Source of the DNA: Amycolatopsis sp. cg9
GTDB lineage: Bacteria > Actinomycetota > Actinomycetes > Mycobacteriales > Pseudonocardiaceae
Length of the DNA: 64,000 bases
NCBI RefSeq assembly: GCF_041346945.1
Contig: NZ_CP166850.1
Span: 4,464,001-4,528,000 of the forward strand
Direction of reading: 5' to 3'
Positions 8,288-17,786 of the stretch are shown here, piece by piece; position 1 is the first letter of the stretch, and every line of letters begins with the position of its first letter. Both the position numbers and the translations under genes were made by a program. The notes under the pieces are model-generated. The model was not told the origin of the DNA. It did not search any database and saw nothing but the letters and a program-made list of their open reading frames with translations.

Positions 8288-9244
8288 GTGTCACCGAACG
8301 ACGCAACGGTCGCCGAGACCGGGGAGTTCGCGCTCATCCGAGCCGTCACCGAAGGACGGCGCCAGCCGCCGGGCACGCTGCTCGGCCCGGGTGACGACGC
8401 CGCCGTCGTCGCCGCCCCCGACGGCCGCGTGGTCGCCAGCACCGACGTGCTCGTGCAGGGCGTGCACTTCCGGCTCGACTGGTCGCCGCCCGAGCACGTC
8501 GGGCGCAAGGCCGTCGCGGTCAACCTGGCCGACATCGCCGCCATGGGCGCCACGCCGACCACCGTCCTGGTCGGGATCGCCTGCCCGCCCGACACCCCGC
8601 GCGAGGTCGTCACCGGCCTCGCCGACGGCATGTGGGCCGAAGCCGAACGCGCCGGCATCGGCGTCTCCGGCGGCGACATGGTGCGCGCCGACCAGCTCGT
8701 GATCAGCGTCACCGCGCTCGGTGACCTCGGCGACCGCGAACCCGTGACGCGCTCGGGTGCCCGGCCCGGCGACCTCCTCGCGGTGTGCGGGCGGCTCGGC
8801 TGGGCCGCCGCCGGCCTGGCCGTGCTCGGCCGCGGGTTCCGGTCGCCGGTCGGCGTCGTCAACGCCCAGCGCTGCCCGGAACCGCCGTACGAAGCCGGTC
8901 CGCGCGCCGCGCTCGCCGGGGCCACGGCGATGATCGACATCTCCGACGGCCTGCTCGCCGACCTCGGGCACATCGGCGCGGCCTCCGGCGTCGGCATCGA
9001 CGTCCGCACCGCCGACCTGGACATCCCGGGCCGGCTCACCGAAGTCGGCGCCGCCCTCGGCGCGGACCCCCTGGACTGGGTGCTGACCGGCGGCGAGGAC
9101 CACGCCCTGGCGGCCACGTTCCCGCCCTTCACCGAGCTCCCGGAGGGCTGGCGCACCATCGGCGTCGTCACGATGGCCGACTCGGGGATCACTGTGGACG
9201 GAAAGCCGTTCTCCCGAGAAGGCGGCTGGACGCACTGGCGCTGA
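8288..9244 (+). CDS. thiL: Thiamine-monophosphate kinase
   Basis: A 318-residue enzyme that phosphorylates thiamine monophosphate to thiamine diphosphate. The sequence shows the ThiL/PurM-type signatures: LLGPGDDAAVV, DVLVQGVHF, GRKAVAVNLADIAAMGATPT, ISVTALGD, MIDISDGLLADLGHI and WVLTGGEDHALAATF. GTG start 8 nt after a GAAAGCAGAGG ribosome-binding region. Ten nt downstream begins the GNAT gene, likely co-transcribed. Position matches the conserved ddl-thiL-ung order. Confidence 0.96.
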   Translation: MSPNDATVAETGEFALIRAVTEGRRQPPGTLLGPGDDAAVVAAPDGRVVASTDVLVQGVHFRLDWSPPEHVGRKAVAVNLADIAAMGATPTTVLVGIACPPDTPREVVTGLADGMWAEAERAGIGVSGGDMVRADQLVISVTALGDLGDREPVTRSGARPGDLLAVCGRLGWAAAGLAVLGRGFRSPVGVVNAQRCPEPPYEAGPRAALAGATAMIDISDGLLADLGHIGAASGVGIDVRTADLDIPGRLTEVGAALGADPLDWVLTGGEDHALAATFPPFTELPEGWRTIGVVTMADSGITVDGKPFSREGGWTHWR

Positions 9245-9254
9245 TCTAGAGTCG

Positions 9255-9740
9255 GTGGACGTGAGAATCGTTCCGGTCCCCTACGACCACCCCGACGCGG
9301 CCAAGCTGATGGCCGCGGTGCAGCAGGTGTACGTCGAGCGCTACGGCGACGAGGACGTGACCCCGATGAGCCCGGCGGACTTCGACCCGCCGCAGGGCGT
9401 TTTCCTCGTCGGCTACCAGGGCGAGGAAGCCGTCGCCTGCGGCGCGTGGCGCGCCCACGACGGTCCCGCGCCGGACTTCCAGGACGGCGACGCCGAGTTC
9501 AAGCGGATGTACGTCGCCGATTCCGCCCGCGGCCGCGGGTTCGCGCGGATGATCCTGTCCGAGCTGGAGCGCACGGCGGCGCTGTGCGGCCGCAAGCGCG
9601 CGATCCTGGAAACCGGGACCAAGCAGCCCGAAGCCATCGCGTTGTACACCTCGTCGGGCTACACCGAGATCCCGAAGTTCGGGGTGTACCGGGACGAGCC
9701 CGAAAGCCGTTGCTACGGCAAGGACCTCACCTCGGTGTGA
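9255..9740 (+). CDS. GNAT-family N-acetyltransferase
   Basis: A 161-residue single-domain acetyltransferase. The acetyl-CoA loop is seen as KRMYVADSARGRGFARMIL (Q/RxxGxG/A type), followed by ETGTKQPEAIALYTSSGY, the usual C-terminal GNAT helix and strand. Substrate unknown. Two GTG starts, 9255 and 9261, are possible; neither has a strong ribosome-binding site. It begins 10 nt after thiL, and its 3' end overlaps the convergent alpha-galactosidase gene by 14 nt. Confidence 0.9.
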   Translation: MDVRIVPVPYDHPDAAKLMAAVQQVYVERYGDEDVTPMSPADFDPPQGVFLVGYQGEEAVACGAWRAHDGPAPDFQDGDAEFKRMYVADSARGRGFARMILSELERTAALCGRKRAILETGTKQPEAIALYTSSGYTEIPKFGVYRDEPESRCYGKDLTSV

Positions 9741-10929
9741 GCTTGAGGAAGGCCGCCGCGTGCGGCCGCAGCGACGCCGAGACGCCGGTGCCGACGTCCT
9801 GGTGCGCCCACAGGTCCCGGACGGTCCACGAGCCGGGCAGCGACGCGGAGACGGTCGCGGTGGTGCTGCCGGTGTTGAGCAGCACCACCGCGAAACCGCC
9901 GCCGGACAACGGTTTCCCCCACACCTGGTAGCCGGGGCCCGCCTCGAGCCGACGGCCCTGGCCACCGGCGAAGTCCTGGTCGACCGCGATCGCCTCGGGG
10001 TTGGCGAGCGTCGTGAGATCCGCGTCACCCAGCTTCGCCGGGTCGGTGCCGGCGAACAGCGGCGCGTTCAGCACGGCCCAGACGCTGAAGTGCGCGCGGG
10101 ACTCGTCGGCGGTCAGCGTGCCGTTGCCCACCTGCAGCATGTCCGGGTCGTTCCAGCCGCCGGGGGAGCCGCTGTGGACGGCGACGGTGGCCTGCTGGTC
10201 GATGGTAGCGAGCACGGAGTCCCAGGTCGGCACGAGGTCGTAGGTCGTGCGCCACAGGTTCGCCACCGGCCGCGCCCAGGTCCACGGGCTCGAGACGCCG
10301 TATTCGGAGATCGCGTAGACGATCGGCCGGGGCAGCGCGGCGAGCTCGTCGCGCATCTTTTCGAACGCCGTCTTCCGGTCGAGGCCGTCGACGGTGTCGG
10401 CGTTGCACCAGTCGTACTTGAGGTAGTCGACACCCCAGCCGTCGAACGTCTCGGCGTCCTGGCGCTCGTGCCCGAGCGAGCCGATGCCGGACGCGGGGTA
10501 GGCGTCGTTGGCCATCGCGCAGGTCCGGCTGCCGGGCACGGCGTAGATGCCGAACAGCAGGCCGCGCGAATGCACGTAGTCGGCGAGGTCGGCGATGCCG
10601 TGCGGGAACCGCGTCGGATCCGCTTGCAGCGAGCCGTCGCCGGCGCGCTTCGGGGCCTGCCAGCAGTCGTCGACGACGACGTACTGGTAGCCGGCGTCAC
10701 GCAGGCTGGTGTCGGCGAGGGCGTCGGCCGCCCGCTTGACGACGTCTTCGGTCAGGTCGTAGCAGCGGACCTGGTTCCAGCTGTTCCAGCCCATCGGCGG
10801 CGTCGCGGCCAGCCCGTTCGCCGACGCGGGATTCGCTGTGGGCAGGCTGAGCAGCCACGTCAGCGCGACGAGGAGGAGCACGAGCAGGCTGGTTTTCGGC
10901 TTGGTGGCGATGCCGTGATCCAATCGCAC
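9727..10929 (-). CDS. Secreted GH27 alpha-galactosidase
   Basis: A 400-residue exported glycoside hydrolase of family 27. Residues ~1-37 form a signal peptide ending NPASA. The mature enzyme starts with PPMGWNSWN, the hallmark of the family, then VVVDDCWQ, the nucleophile D173 in LKYDWCN, the probable acid/base D231 in LWRTTYD, and GGWNDPDMLQVGNG. A C-terminal beta domain completes it (FAVVLLNTGSTTATVSASLP). It should release terminal alpha-galactose from plant oligosaccharides or galactomannan outside the cell. I chose the GTG at 10929 because it gives a normal signal peptide; upstream codons to 10977 are possible. It is divergent from the carbonic-anhydrase-like gene with about 30 bp between starts. 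Confidence 0.93.
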   Translation of the reverse strand: MRLDHGIATKPKTSLLVLLLVALTWLLSLPTANPASANGLAATPPMGWNSWNQVRCYDLTEDVVKRAADALADTSLRDAGYQYVVVDDCWQAPKRAGDGSLQADPTRFPHGIADLADYVHSRGLLFGIYAVPGSRTCAMANDAYPASGIGSLGHERQDAETFDGWGVDYLKYDWCNADTVDGLDRKTAFEKMRDELAALPRPIVYAISEYGVSSPWTWARPVANLWRTTYDLVPTWDSVLATIDQQATVAVHSGSPGGWNDPDMLQVGNGTLTADESRAHFSVWAVLNAPLFAGTDPAKLGDADLTTLANPEAIAVDQDFAGGQGRRLEAGPGYQVWGKPLSGGGFAVVLLNTGSTTATVSASLPGSWTVRDLWAHQDVGTGVSASLRPHAAAFLKLTPR

Positions 10930-10961
10930 GGCACGTGAAACCGCAGTCACCCGGAGGCGGC

Positions 10962-11492
10962 ATGGCCATCTACGCACTCGGTTCGCTCGAGCCGGCGATC
11001 CACCCCGACGCCTACGTCCACCCGGACGCCACGGTGATCGGCGACGTCCGGATCGGCGCGTTCGCGTCCGTCTGGCCGCAGACCGTGCTGCGCGGCGACC
11101 ACGGCTACATCGAGATCGGCGAGCGCTCCAACGTCCAGGACGGCTGCGTCCTGCACTGCACCGAGCGGCACCCGACGATCCTCGGGCCGTCGTCCGCGAT
11201 CGGGCACGCGGTGCACGTCGAGGGCGCGACGATCGGCACGGGCTGCCTCATCGCGTCCGGTTCGGTGGTGCTGAACGGCTCGGTGATCGAGGACGGCGGG
11301 ATGGTCGGCGCGGGCGCGGTGCTCTCGTACGGTTCGCACGTCAAGACCGGGGAGATCGCGCTGGGCGTGCCGGCGAAGGTGCGGGAGAACAAGTCGTTCG
11401 GGCCGGAGAGCATCGCGCTGGTGGTGGATTCCTACGTCGAGCGCGGGAAGCGGTTCCGGACCGAGCTGCGGCGGCTCGACCCGCTCGGGTGA
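10962..11492 (+). CDS. Gamma-carbonic-anhydrase-like hexapeptide-repeat protein
   Basis: A 176-residue left-handed beta-helix protein (hexapeptide repeats such as IGDVRIGAFASVWP, IEIGERSNVQDGCVLH, VHVEGATIGTGCLIASG). The His residues in LHCTERHP, GHAVHVEG fit the zinc ligands of the gamma-carbonic anhydrase/PaaY/CaiE group. The C-terminal helix is present (ESIALVVDSYVERGKRF). ATG at 10962 has GGAGGC 4-8 nt upstream. Activity as carbonic anhydrase, thioesterase or acyl carrier-related protein cannot be distinguished from sequence alone. It precedes ung by 30 nt. Confidence 0.88.
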   Translation: MAIYALGSLEPAIHPDAYVHPDATVIGDVRIGAFASVWPQTVLRGDHGYIEIGERSNVQDGCVLHCTERHPTILGPSSAIGHAVHVEGATIGTGCLIASGSVVLNGSVIEDGGMVGAGAVLSYGSHVKTGEIALGVPAKVRENKSFGPESIALVVDSYVERGKRFRTELRRLDPLG

Positions 11493-11522
11493 CGTCGGCC
11501 ACGCCCGGTAGGCTTGCGCGCC

Positions 11523-12200
11523 GTGACCGCACGACCGCTGCAGGACATCGTCGAGGCAGGCTGGGCCGAGGCCCTGGAACCGGTGGCGCCGCAGGTCGCC
11601 GCGATGGGGGAGTTCCTCCGCGCGGAGATCGCCGCGGGCCGGACGTACCTGCCGGCGGGTGAACACGTGCTGCGGGCGTTCAAGCAGCCGTTCCACGACG
11701 TGCGCGTGCTCATCGTGGGCCAGGACCCGTACCCGACGCCCGGGCACGCGGTCGGCTTGAGCTTCTCGGTGGCGCCGGACGTCCGGCCGATCCCGAAGAG
11801 CCTGGTCAACATCTACAAGGAGTACGCCGACGACCTCGGCCACCCGCTGCCGGCCAACGGCGACCTGACGCCGTGGGCCGACCAGGGCGTGCTGCTGCTC
11901 AACAGGGCGCTGACGGTGCAGCCCGGCAAGTCGAACTCGCACCAGGGCAAGGGCTGGGAAGAGGTCACCGAGCAGGCGATCAAGGCCCTCGCGGCCCGGT
12001 CGGAGCCGATGGTGGCGATCCTGTGGGGCCGCAACGCGCGCAACCTGCGCCCGATGCTGGGCGAGGTGCCGTGCATCGAGTCGGCGCACCCCAGCCCGCT
12101 CTCGGCGCACAACGGCTTCTTCGGGTCGCGGCCGTTCAGCCGCGCGAACGAACTGCTGGAGAAGCAGGGCGCGGCCCCGGTCGACTGGAAACTCCCGTAG
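11523..12200 (+). CDS. ung: Uracil-DNA glycosylase, family 1
   Basis: A 225-residue DNA repair enzyme that removes uracil from DNA. The catalytic water-activating motif [18 protein letters not shown] is intact, as are [22 protein letters not shown] (uracil and DNA contacts) and the leucine loop [24 protein letters not shown] at 11523 is favoured; an in-frame TTG lies at 11514. The gene sits in its conserved place after thiL in actinobacteria. Confidence 0.97.
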   Translation: MTARPLQDIVEAGWAEALEPVAPQVAAMGEFLRAEIAAGRTYLPAGEHVLRAFKQPFHDVRVLIVGQDPYPTPGHAVGLSFSVAPDVRPIPKSLVNIYKEYADDLGHPLPANGDLTPWADQGVLLLNRALTVQPGKSNSHQGKGWEEVTEQAIKALAARSEPMVAILWGRNARNLRPMLGEVPCIESAHPSPLSAHNGFFGSRPFSRANELLEKQGAAPVDWKLP

Positions 12201-12257
12201 GTTCGGTGTCCGGATCCGCGTGACGGCTCCGACCAGGGGTAAACCTTTGGAGGAAGC

Positions 12258-13028
12258 ATGAACGTCACTTCGGCCGACGGCACGTCGATCTTCTTCGAGC
12301 AGCGCGGTTCCGGTGCGCCGGTGATCCTCGTGGGCGGCGCGTTCAACGACCGCACGACCGTCGTGGGCCTGGCGGAAGTCCTGGCCGCGGACTTCACGAC
12401 GATCGCCTACGACCGGCGCGGGCGCGGCGACTCCGGTGACTCGCCGGACTACGCGTTCGAGCGGGAGATCGAGGACATCGCGGCGCTGATCGCCCACGCC
12501 GGCGGGACCGCGTCGGTGTTCGGCCACTCGTCGGGCGCGGTCCTCGCCCTGGAGGCGGCCGCGGCGGGCGTCGGCATCGACAAGCTGGTGGCCTACGAAC
12601 CGCCGTACGCGACCCCGGACCACGACCGGGGCGACGTCCTCGGGCAGGTGCGGGCCCAGCTCGCGGCGGGCGACCGCGACGGCGCCGTGAAGACGTTCCT
12701 GATGGTCGCGGGCACGCCGGAAGAGCTGGTCGAGGGGATGAAGCAGGCCCCGGTGTGGGGCTGGTTCACGGGCCTGGCGCACACGCTCCCGTACGACCTG
12801 ACGATCTGCGGCCCGGGTGCCCGCCCTCGGCTGGACCACCTGGCGAAGATCTCGGTCCCGGCGCTGGTGATCGGCGGCGGCGCGAGCCCCGAGGAACTCC
12901 AGGCAGGCGCGCGCGTGGCCGCCGAAGCGGTGCCGGGGGCCCGGCACGAGATCCTCGACGGGCAGGACCACGGCGTGCTCCAGTACCCGGAGACGCTCAA
13001 GCCGCTGCTGACGGACTTCCTGAAATAA
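12258..13028 (+). CDS. Alpha/beta-fold hydrolase
   Basis: A 256-residue alpha/beta hydrolase. Oxyanion-loop region GGAFNDR, strand and nucleophile elbow VFGHSSGAVLALEAA (catalytic Ser in GHSSG), and the C-terminal catalytic His in DGQDHGVLQYPE are visible; the acidic partner is probably in the VIGGGASPEE strand. Ribosome-binding site TTGGAGGAAGC upstream of the ATG. It ends at a strong bidirectional terminator shared with rpmB. Substrate unknown; small-molecule esterase or haloperoxidase-like enzymes share this pattern. Confidence 0.88.
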   Translation: MNVTSADGTSIFFEQRGSGAPVILVGGAFNDRTTVVGLAEVLAADFTTIAYDRRGRGDSGDSPDYAFEREIEDIAALIAHAGGTASVFGHSSGAVLALEAAAAGVGIDKLVAYEPPYATPDHDRGDVLGQVRAQLAAGDRDGAVKTFLMVAGTPEELVEGMKQAPVWGWFTGLAHTLPYDLTICGPGARPRLDHLAKISVPALVIGGGASPEELQAGARVAAEAVPGARHEILDGQDHGVLQYPETLKPLLTDFLK

Positions 13029-13032
13029 AAAA

Positions 13033-13060
13033 TGGCGGGTGCTCCGAGGAGCACCCGCCA
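13033..13060. terminator. Bidirectional intrinsic terminator
   Basis: TGGCGGGTGCTCC, loop GAG, then the exact complement GGAGCACCCGCCA form a 12-13 bp stem. An A-run (AAATAAAAAA) on the left becomes a U-run for rpmB transcripts from the minus strand. It lies between the convergent ends of the hydrolase gene and rpmB and should terminate both. Confidence 0.85.
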
Positions 13061-13077
13061 CCCAAACTCTTCTCGCC

Positions 13078-13269
13078 TCAGCCGCGAACGACCTTGCCCG
13101 CCTTGATGCACGAGGTGCACACGTTCAGGCGCTTGCGCTGGGACACACCCACCTTGGCGTGGACGGTCTGGATGTTCGGGTTCCACCGGCGGTTGGTACG
13201 GCGGTGGGAGTGCGAGACCGACTTGCCGAAGCCGGGTCCCTTGCCACAGACGTCGCACACGGCAGCCAC
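13078..13269 (-). CDS. rpmB: 50S ribosomal protein L28
   Basis: A 63-residue ribosomal protein. [20 protein letters not shown] and [18 protein letters not shown] give the two CxxC pairs of the zinc-binding (C+) form. GTG start with AAGGAG 6 nt upstream. Position beside ung and the DAK2-domain gene, and divergent from the latter, is as in mycobacteria. Confidence 0.97.
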   Translation of the reverse strand: MAAVCDVCGKGPGFGKSVSHSHRRTNRRWNPNIQTVHAKVGVSQRKRLNVCTSCIKAGKVVRG

Positions 13270-13403
13270 GTCGAACTCCTTTGGATCTGGGTCATAGAAA
13301 TGAGCCCAGATGCACTGGGCAACTCGACCATAGTAACTACTGCGTTCGAGCCCCCCGGCACCGGGTCGATACGCTGCCGGGAGACCGGTCAGGAGGTTAC
13401 GGG

Positions 13404-14981
13404 GTGCGGGTGCTGGACGCGGCGGCGGTGGCGGCCTGGGCGGCGGGCTGCGTGCACAGCCTCGCGAGCCTGCGGCCGGCGATCGACGGGATCAACGTCT
13501 ACCCCGTGGCCGACTCCGACACCGGCTCCAACATGCTCTTCACGATGACCGGCGCGGCCGCGGAACTCGCCGGCGCCACCCCCGCGGACGCCGCCGAAGC
13601 GCTGAAGGTCCTCGCGCGGGGCGCCGTGGCCTCCGCCAAGGGAAACTCCGGCGTGATCCTGTCGCAGGTCGTGCGCGGGCTCGCGGACCGCGCCGAAGGG
13701 GAGCTCGACGGCGCCTGGCTGGCCACGGCGCTGGGGCACGCCGACGAGGTCGCCACCGGCGCCGTCAGCCGCCCGGTCGCCGGGACCATCCTCACCGTGC
13801 TGCACGCCGTCGCCCTCGCCGTGCGCGGCGACACGAGCACGCTCGGCGAAGTCGCGCTGAAGGCCGCGAAGGAAGCCGCGTACGCCCTCGAGAAGACGCC
13901 CGAGCAGCTGCCCGCGCTGGCCAAGGCCGGGGTGGTCGACGCCGGCGCGCGCGGGCTCGTCGCGGTGCTCGACGCGCTGGTCGGCGTGCTCACCGGCGCC
14001 CCGATCGAGCAGGACCACGCCCTCGAAGTGCACGCCGCCCCGCACGCCGAGGCCTACGCGTGGGAGGTCATGTACCTGCTCGACGGCGTCGACGAGGCGA
14101 GCCTGCCGACCCTGCGCAAGGAGCTCAGCGGCCTCGGCGACAGCGTCACCGTCGCCGGCGACGGCTCGGGCAGCCACGCCGTGCACGTCCACTGCGCCGA
14201 CATCGGCGCCGCGATCGAGGCCGGCCTCACGCTCGGCCGCCCGCGGAAGATCCGGGTCGAGCCGCTGCTCACACCGACGCCGATCGAACCCGGCGGCGGG
14301 ATCGACCGCACCGTCGTCGCCGTGGTGCACGGCGGGGCGCTGGCCGAGCTGCTGCGCGCCGAAAGCATCCCGGTGCTGGCCGTGCCCGAGGGCGGGACGC
14401 CGAGCGTCGAAGACATGATCAGCCTGCTCAACGAGGCCGCCGGGCAGCACGTCACGGTGCTGCCGGGCAGCGTCGCGCTGACCGCGGCGGCCGACGCCGC
14501 GGCGGGGCACGCCGTGGCCGCCGACCGGGACGTCGTCGTCATCCCGTGCGTGTCGCCGGTGCAGGTGCTGGCCGCCCTCGCCGTGCACGACGCCGGCCGC
14601 CGCACCAACGACGACGTCGTCGCGATGGCCGAAGCCGCCGCCGCGACCAGGCGTGGCGAACTGCGGATCGCGCAGGAGGAGTCGCTAACCTGGGTGGGCC
14701 GGGCCCAGTCCGGTGACGTCGTGGGCCTGGTCGACGACGAGGTGGTCCTGATCGAGCCGGCGCCCGCGTCGGAGACGAACCTGGTCGCCGCCGCGATGAA
14801 GGTGCTGAACCGCATGCTGGCGCTCGGCGGCGAGCTCGTGACGGTGCTGAGCGGAGCCGCCGCGCCGCCCGGGGTCGCCGGGGAGCTCGCGGAGCAGCTG
14901 CGGGTGGAGCACCCCGAGGTGGAGCTGACCAGCTACGCCAGCGGCCAGGCGGACGCCGTGCTGCTGATGGGAGTCGAATAG
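13404..14981 (+). CDS. DAK2-domain (FakA/YloV-like) kinase
   Basis: A 525-residue protein with an N-terminal DhaL/DAK2 nucleotide-binding domain ([18 protein letters not shown] carries the Mg-binding aspartates; [15 protein letters not shown] the following loop) and a C-terminal FakA-type region. In Firmicutes FakA phosphorylates fatty acids delivered by FakB; the actinobacterial member is the neighbour of recG (Rv2974c in M. tuberculosis) and its substrate is not settled. GTG start with AGGAGG 7 nt upstream; the frame is open a further 41 codons into the rpmB promoter. recG starts 5 nt after the stop, so the two form an operon. Confidence 0.9.
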   Translation: MRVLDAAAVAAWAAGCVHSLASLRPAIDGINVYPVADSDTGSNMLFTMTGAAAELAGATPADAAEALKVLARGAVASAKGNSGVILSQVVRGLADRAEGELDGAWLATALGHADEVATGAVSRPVAGTILTVLHAVALAVRGDTSTLGEVALKAAKEAAYALEKTPEQLPALAKAGVVDAGARGLVAVLDALVGVLTGAPIEQDHALEVHAAPHAEAYAWEVMYLLDGVDEASLPTLRKELSGLGDSVTVAGDGSGSHAVHVHCADIGAAIEAGLTLGRPRKIRVEPLLTPTPIEPGGGIDRTVVAVVHGGALAELLRAESIPVLAVPEGGTPSVEDMISLLNEAAGQHVTVLPGSVALTAAADAAAGHAVAADRDVVVIPCVSPVQVLAALAVHDAGRRTNDDVVAMAEAAAATRRGELRIAQEESLTWVGRAQSGDVVGLVDDEVVLIEPAPASETNLVAAAMKVLNRMLALGGELVTVLSGAAAPPGVAGELAEQLRVEHPEVELTSYASGQADAVLLMGVE

Positions 14982-14985
14982 CGAG

Positions 14986-17139
14986 ATGGCCGGACTGCGC
15001 GACAAGCTGCCGTTGCTGCTGGGCGCCAAGACGGCGAAGGCGCTCGCCACGTCGTTGGACATCGAGACGGTCAGCGACCTGCTGCGCCACTACCCGCGCC
15101 GCTACGCCGAGCGCGGCGAGCTCACCGACATCGCCGGCCTCGAGCTGGGCGAGCACGCGACCGTGCTGGCGCGCATCGAAAAGGTGAGCAAGCGCCGGAT
15201 GAAGGCGCGCAACGGCACCATCCTCGACATGGTGATCACCGACGGGAAACGCCGGCTCACCTGCGCGTTCTTCAACCAGGCCTGGCGGGAGAAGGACCTC
15301 GTCCCCGGCAAGACCGGCCTGTTCGCCGGCAAGGTGTCCGCCTTCCGCGACACCCTGCAGCTGACCAACCCCGAGTACGAGCTGTTCGACGCCGAGAACG
15401 AAGCCGAGGCGATGGACAACTTCCTCGCCGCGATCATCCCGGTCTACCCGGCGGCGCAGGGCATGCCGACCTGGTCGATCGCCAAGTGCGTGCGCCAGGT
15501 CCTCGACGTCCTCGAGGTCGACGACGACCCGATGCCCGCCGAGCTGCGGCGGCTGCACCGGTTGTCGGACCTCGACAACGCGCTGCGCGGCATCCACCGC
15601 CCGGAGAACTGGGCCCACCTGGAAGCTTCGAAGAAGCGGCTCAAGTGGGACGAGGCCATGGCCGTCCAGCTGATCTTCGCGCAGCGGCGCCACTCGGCCG
15701 TCTCGCGGCCGGCGAAGCCGAACCCGCACGTCAGCGGCGGCCTGATGGACGCCTTCGACAAGCGGCTGCCCTTCGACCTGACCGACGGCCAGCGCGGCAT
15801 CGGCGACGAGATCGCCGCCGACCTGGCCACCGAGCACCCGATGAACCGGCTGCTGCAGGGCGAGGTCGGTTCCGGCAAGACGGTCGTCGCGCTGCGGGCG
15901 ATGCTGCAGGTCGTGGACAACGGGCGGCAGGCCGCGATGCTGGCGCCGACCGAGGTCCTCGCCGCGCAGCACGCGCGGTCGCTGCGGGAGATGCTCGGCG
16001 ACCTCGGCCAGGCGGGCGAGCTCGGCGCGGCGGAGAACGCCACGAAGGTCACGCTGCTCACCGGGTCGATGGGCGCGAAGGAACGCAAGAAGTCGCTGCT
16101 GGAGATCGTCAGCGGCGAAGCCGGGATCGTCGTCGGCACGCACGCGCTGATCCAGGACCACGTCGAGTTCGCCGACCTCGGCCTCGCCGTCGTCGACGAG
16201 CAGCACCGCTTCGGCGTCGAGCAGCGGGACGCGCTGCGCACCCGCGGTGCCGGCGACACCAGCCCGCACGTCCTGGTCATGACGGCGACGCCGATCCCGC
16301 GCACGGTCGCGATGACCGTGTACGGCGACCTGGAGGTCTCCGCGCTGCGCGAGATGCCGGTCGGGCGCTCGCCGATCTCGACCACGGTCGTGCCGGTCGC
16401 CGAAAAACCGGCCTGGTTCGAGCGGATCTGGCAGCGCGTGCGCGAAGAGGTCGGCAAGGGGCACCAGGCCTACGTCGTCTGCCCGCGGATCGGCGACGAG
16501 CCGCCGTCGGACAAGAGCGACAAGCGCCCGCCGCTCGCGGTCCTCGAAGTCGCTCCCGAACTGGAGCACGGCCCGTTGCAGGGCCTGAAGATCGGCGTGC
16601 TGCACGGCCGGATGCCCCCGGACGACAAGGACGCGGTGATGCGCGCGTTCTCGGCGGCCAAGCTGGACGTCCTCGTGGCCACCACCGTCATCGAGGTCGG
16701 CGTGAACGTGCCGAACGCGACCGCGATGGTGATCATGGACGCCGACCGCTTCGGCGTCAGCCAGCTGCACCAGCTGCGCGGCCGCGTCGGCCGGGGCAGC
16801 GTGCCGGGCCTGTGCCTGCTGGTCACCGAGGCCCTCGACGGCACGGCGACGCGCGAACGGCTGGCGGCGGTCGAGTCGACCACCGACGGCTTCGAGCTGT
16901 CCCGCCTCGACCTGGAACTGCGGCGGGAAGGCGACATCCTCGGCGCGGCGCAGTCGGGCAAGCGGTCCACGCTCAAGCTGCTGTCGCTGCTGCGCGATGA
17001 AGACGTCATCGCCGCGTCCCGCCAGAGCGCGCAGGAAATCGTCGAAAAGGACCCGGAGCTGAAGAAGTACCGCGGCCTGGCCCAGATGGTCGACGACGTC
17101 GTCGACGTCGATCGGGCGGAGTACCTGGAGAAGAGCTGA
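14986..17139 (+). CDS. recG: ATP-dependent DNA helicase RecG
   Basis: A 717-residue helicase that remodels stalled forks and Holliday junctions. The N-terminal wedge/OB region (ILDMVITDGKRRLTCAFFNQ) is followed by helicase domains with Walker A GEVGSGKT (near residue 292), DEQH box (VVDEQHRFGVEQR), MTATPIPRT, and the C-terminal VIEVGVNVPNATAMVIMDADRFGVSQLHQLRGRVGR motif and TRG region. ATG start directly after the DAK2 gene. Convergent with the TetR gene, 4 nt apart. Confidence 0.97.
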   Translation: MAGLRDKLPLLLGAKTAKALATSLDIETVSDLLRHYPRRYAERGELTDIAGLELGEHATVLARIEKVSKRRMKARNGTILDMVITDGKRRLTCAFFNQAWREKDLVPGKTGLFAGKVSAFRDTLQLTNPEYELFDAENEAEAMDNFLAAIIPVYPAAQGMPTWSIAKCVRQVLDVLEVDDDPMPAELRRLHRLSDLDNALRGIHRPENWAHLEASKKRLKWDEAMAVQLIFAQRRHSAVSRPAKPNPHVSGGLMDAFDKRLPFDLTDGQRGIGDEIAADLATEHPMNRLLQGEVGSGKTVVALRAMLQVVDNGRQAAMLAPTEVLAAQHARSLREMLGDLGQAGELGAAENATKVTLLTGSMGAKERKKSLLEIVSGEAGIVVGTHALIQDHVEFADLGLAVVDEQHRFGVEQRDALRTRGAGDTSPHVLVMTATPIPRTVAMTVYGDLEVSALREMPVGRSPISTTVVPVAEKPAWFERIWQRVREEVGKGHQAYVVCPRIGDEPPSDKSDKRPPLAVLEVAPELEHGPLQGLKIGVLHGRMPPDDKDAVMRAFSAAKLDVLVATTVIEVGVNVPNATAMVIMDADRFGVSQLHQLRGRVGRGSVPGLCLLVTEALDGTATRERLAAVESTTDGFELSRLDLELRREGDILGAAQSGKRSTLKLLSLLRDEDVIAASRQSAQEIVEKDPELKKYRGLAQMVDDVVDVDRAEYLEKS

Positions 17140-17143
17140 CGGG

Positions 17144-17755
17144 TCAGGTGCCGTCCGTGAACACCCCGGCTTTCGCGGCCGCGGCGGCTGCCGCGGCGGC
17201 GACTCCGGCGTCCCGCGGTGTCACGCCCTCGCGGGAGACGAACAGGCGGTAGAAGACCGGGCCGCAGGCCACGCGCACGACCTCGACCGGGTCGGTGCCG
17301 GCCGGGACCTCGCCGCGCTCGACGGCCCGCTCGACGATGGGCGCGGAACGGGCGTGGCGGTCGATGTAGAACTCGCGCAGGGCGTCCGCGGCGCGCGCGG
17401 AGAGGAACGCGGCCGAGATCGACGCGGTCGGGAGCTCGCGCTCGCCCGGCGAGGTGAAGTAGTGGACGAGCTCCAGGTTGACCTCGCGCAGGTCGCCTTC
17501 GAGCGAACCGGTGTCCGGTGCGGCCCACTCCCGCTCGGTGCCCATCAGCAGGGCCGCCGCGACCAGGCCTTCGGCGGACTCCCACCGCCGGTACAGCGTC
17601 GTCTTGTGCACGCCGGAGCGGTCGGCGACCGCCTCGACGGTCAGCTCGGCGTACCCGCGTTCCCCGAGCAGTTCCAGGGTGGCGTTCAGCGCGGCGAGGC
17701 GGGTCCGCTCGGTGCGGCCGCCCGGCCGTCTGGTGCCGGAAATCTCGGTTGCCAA
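17144..17755 (-). CDS. TetR-family transcriptional regulator
   Basis: A 203-residue repressor-type protein. The helix-turn-helix is clear (LTVEAVADRSGVHKTTLYRRWES, residues ~38-60); the rest is a helical ligand domain ending in an alanine-rich tail. The start is TTG at 17755 with AGGAG 6 nt upstream, and the protein begins MATEISGTRR. It is divergent from the erythromycin-esterase-like gene, whose ATG is only 31 nt away, so it most likely represses that gene and itself. Confidence 0.9.
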   Translation of the reverse strand: MATEISGTRRPGGRTERTRLAALNATLELLGERGYAELTVEAVADRSGVHKTTLYRRWESAEGLVAAALLMGTEREWAAPDTGSLEGDLREVNLELVHYFTSPGERELPTASISAAFLSARAADALREFYIDRHARSAPIVERAVERGEVPAGTDPVEVVRVACGPVFYRLFVSREGVTPRDAGVAAAAAAAAAKAGVFTDGT

Positions 17756-17770
17756 CTGCTACTCCTGTTG
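17753..17770. promoter_or_regulatory. Short inverted repeat between tetR and esterase gene
   Basis: CAAC and GTTG flank a 10-nt centre (with a further symmetric G/C pair) over the TetR start codon and its ribosome-binding site. The short divergent gap forces any operator for both genes to lie here. Symmetry is weak, so this is only a candidate. Confidence 0.25.
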
Positions 17771-17786
17771 CGTTAGTGTGCCCAGT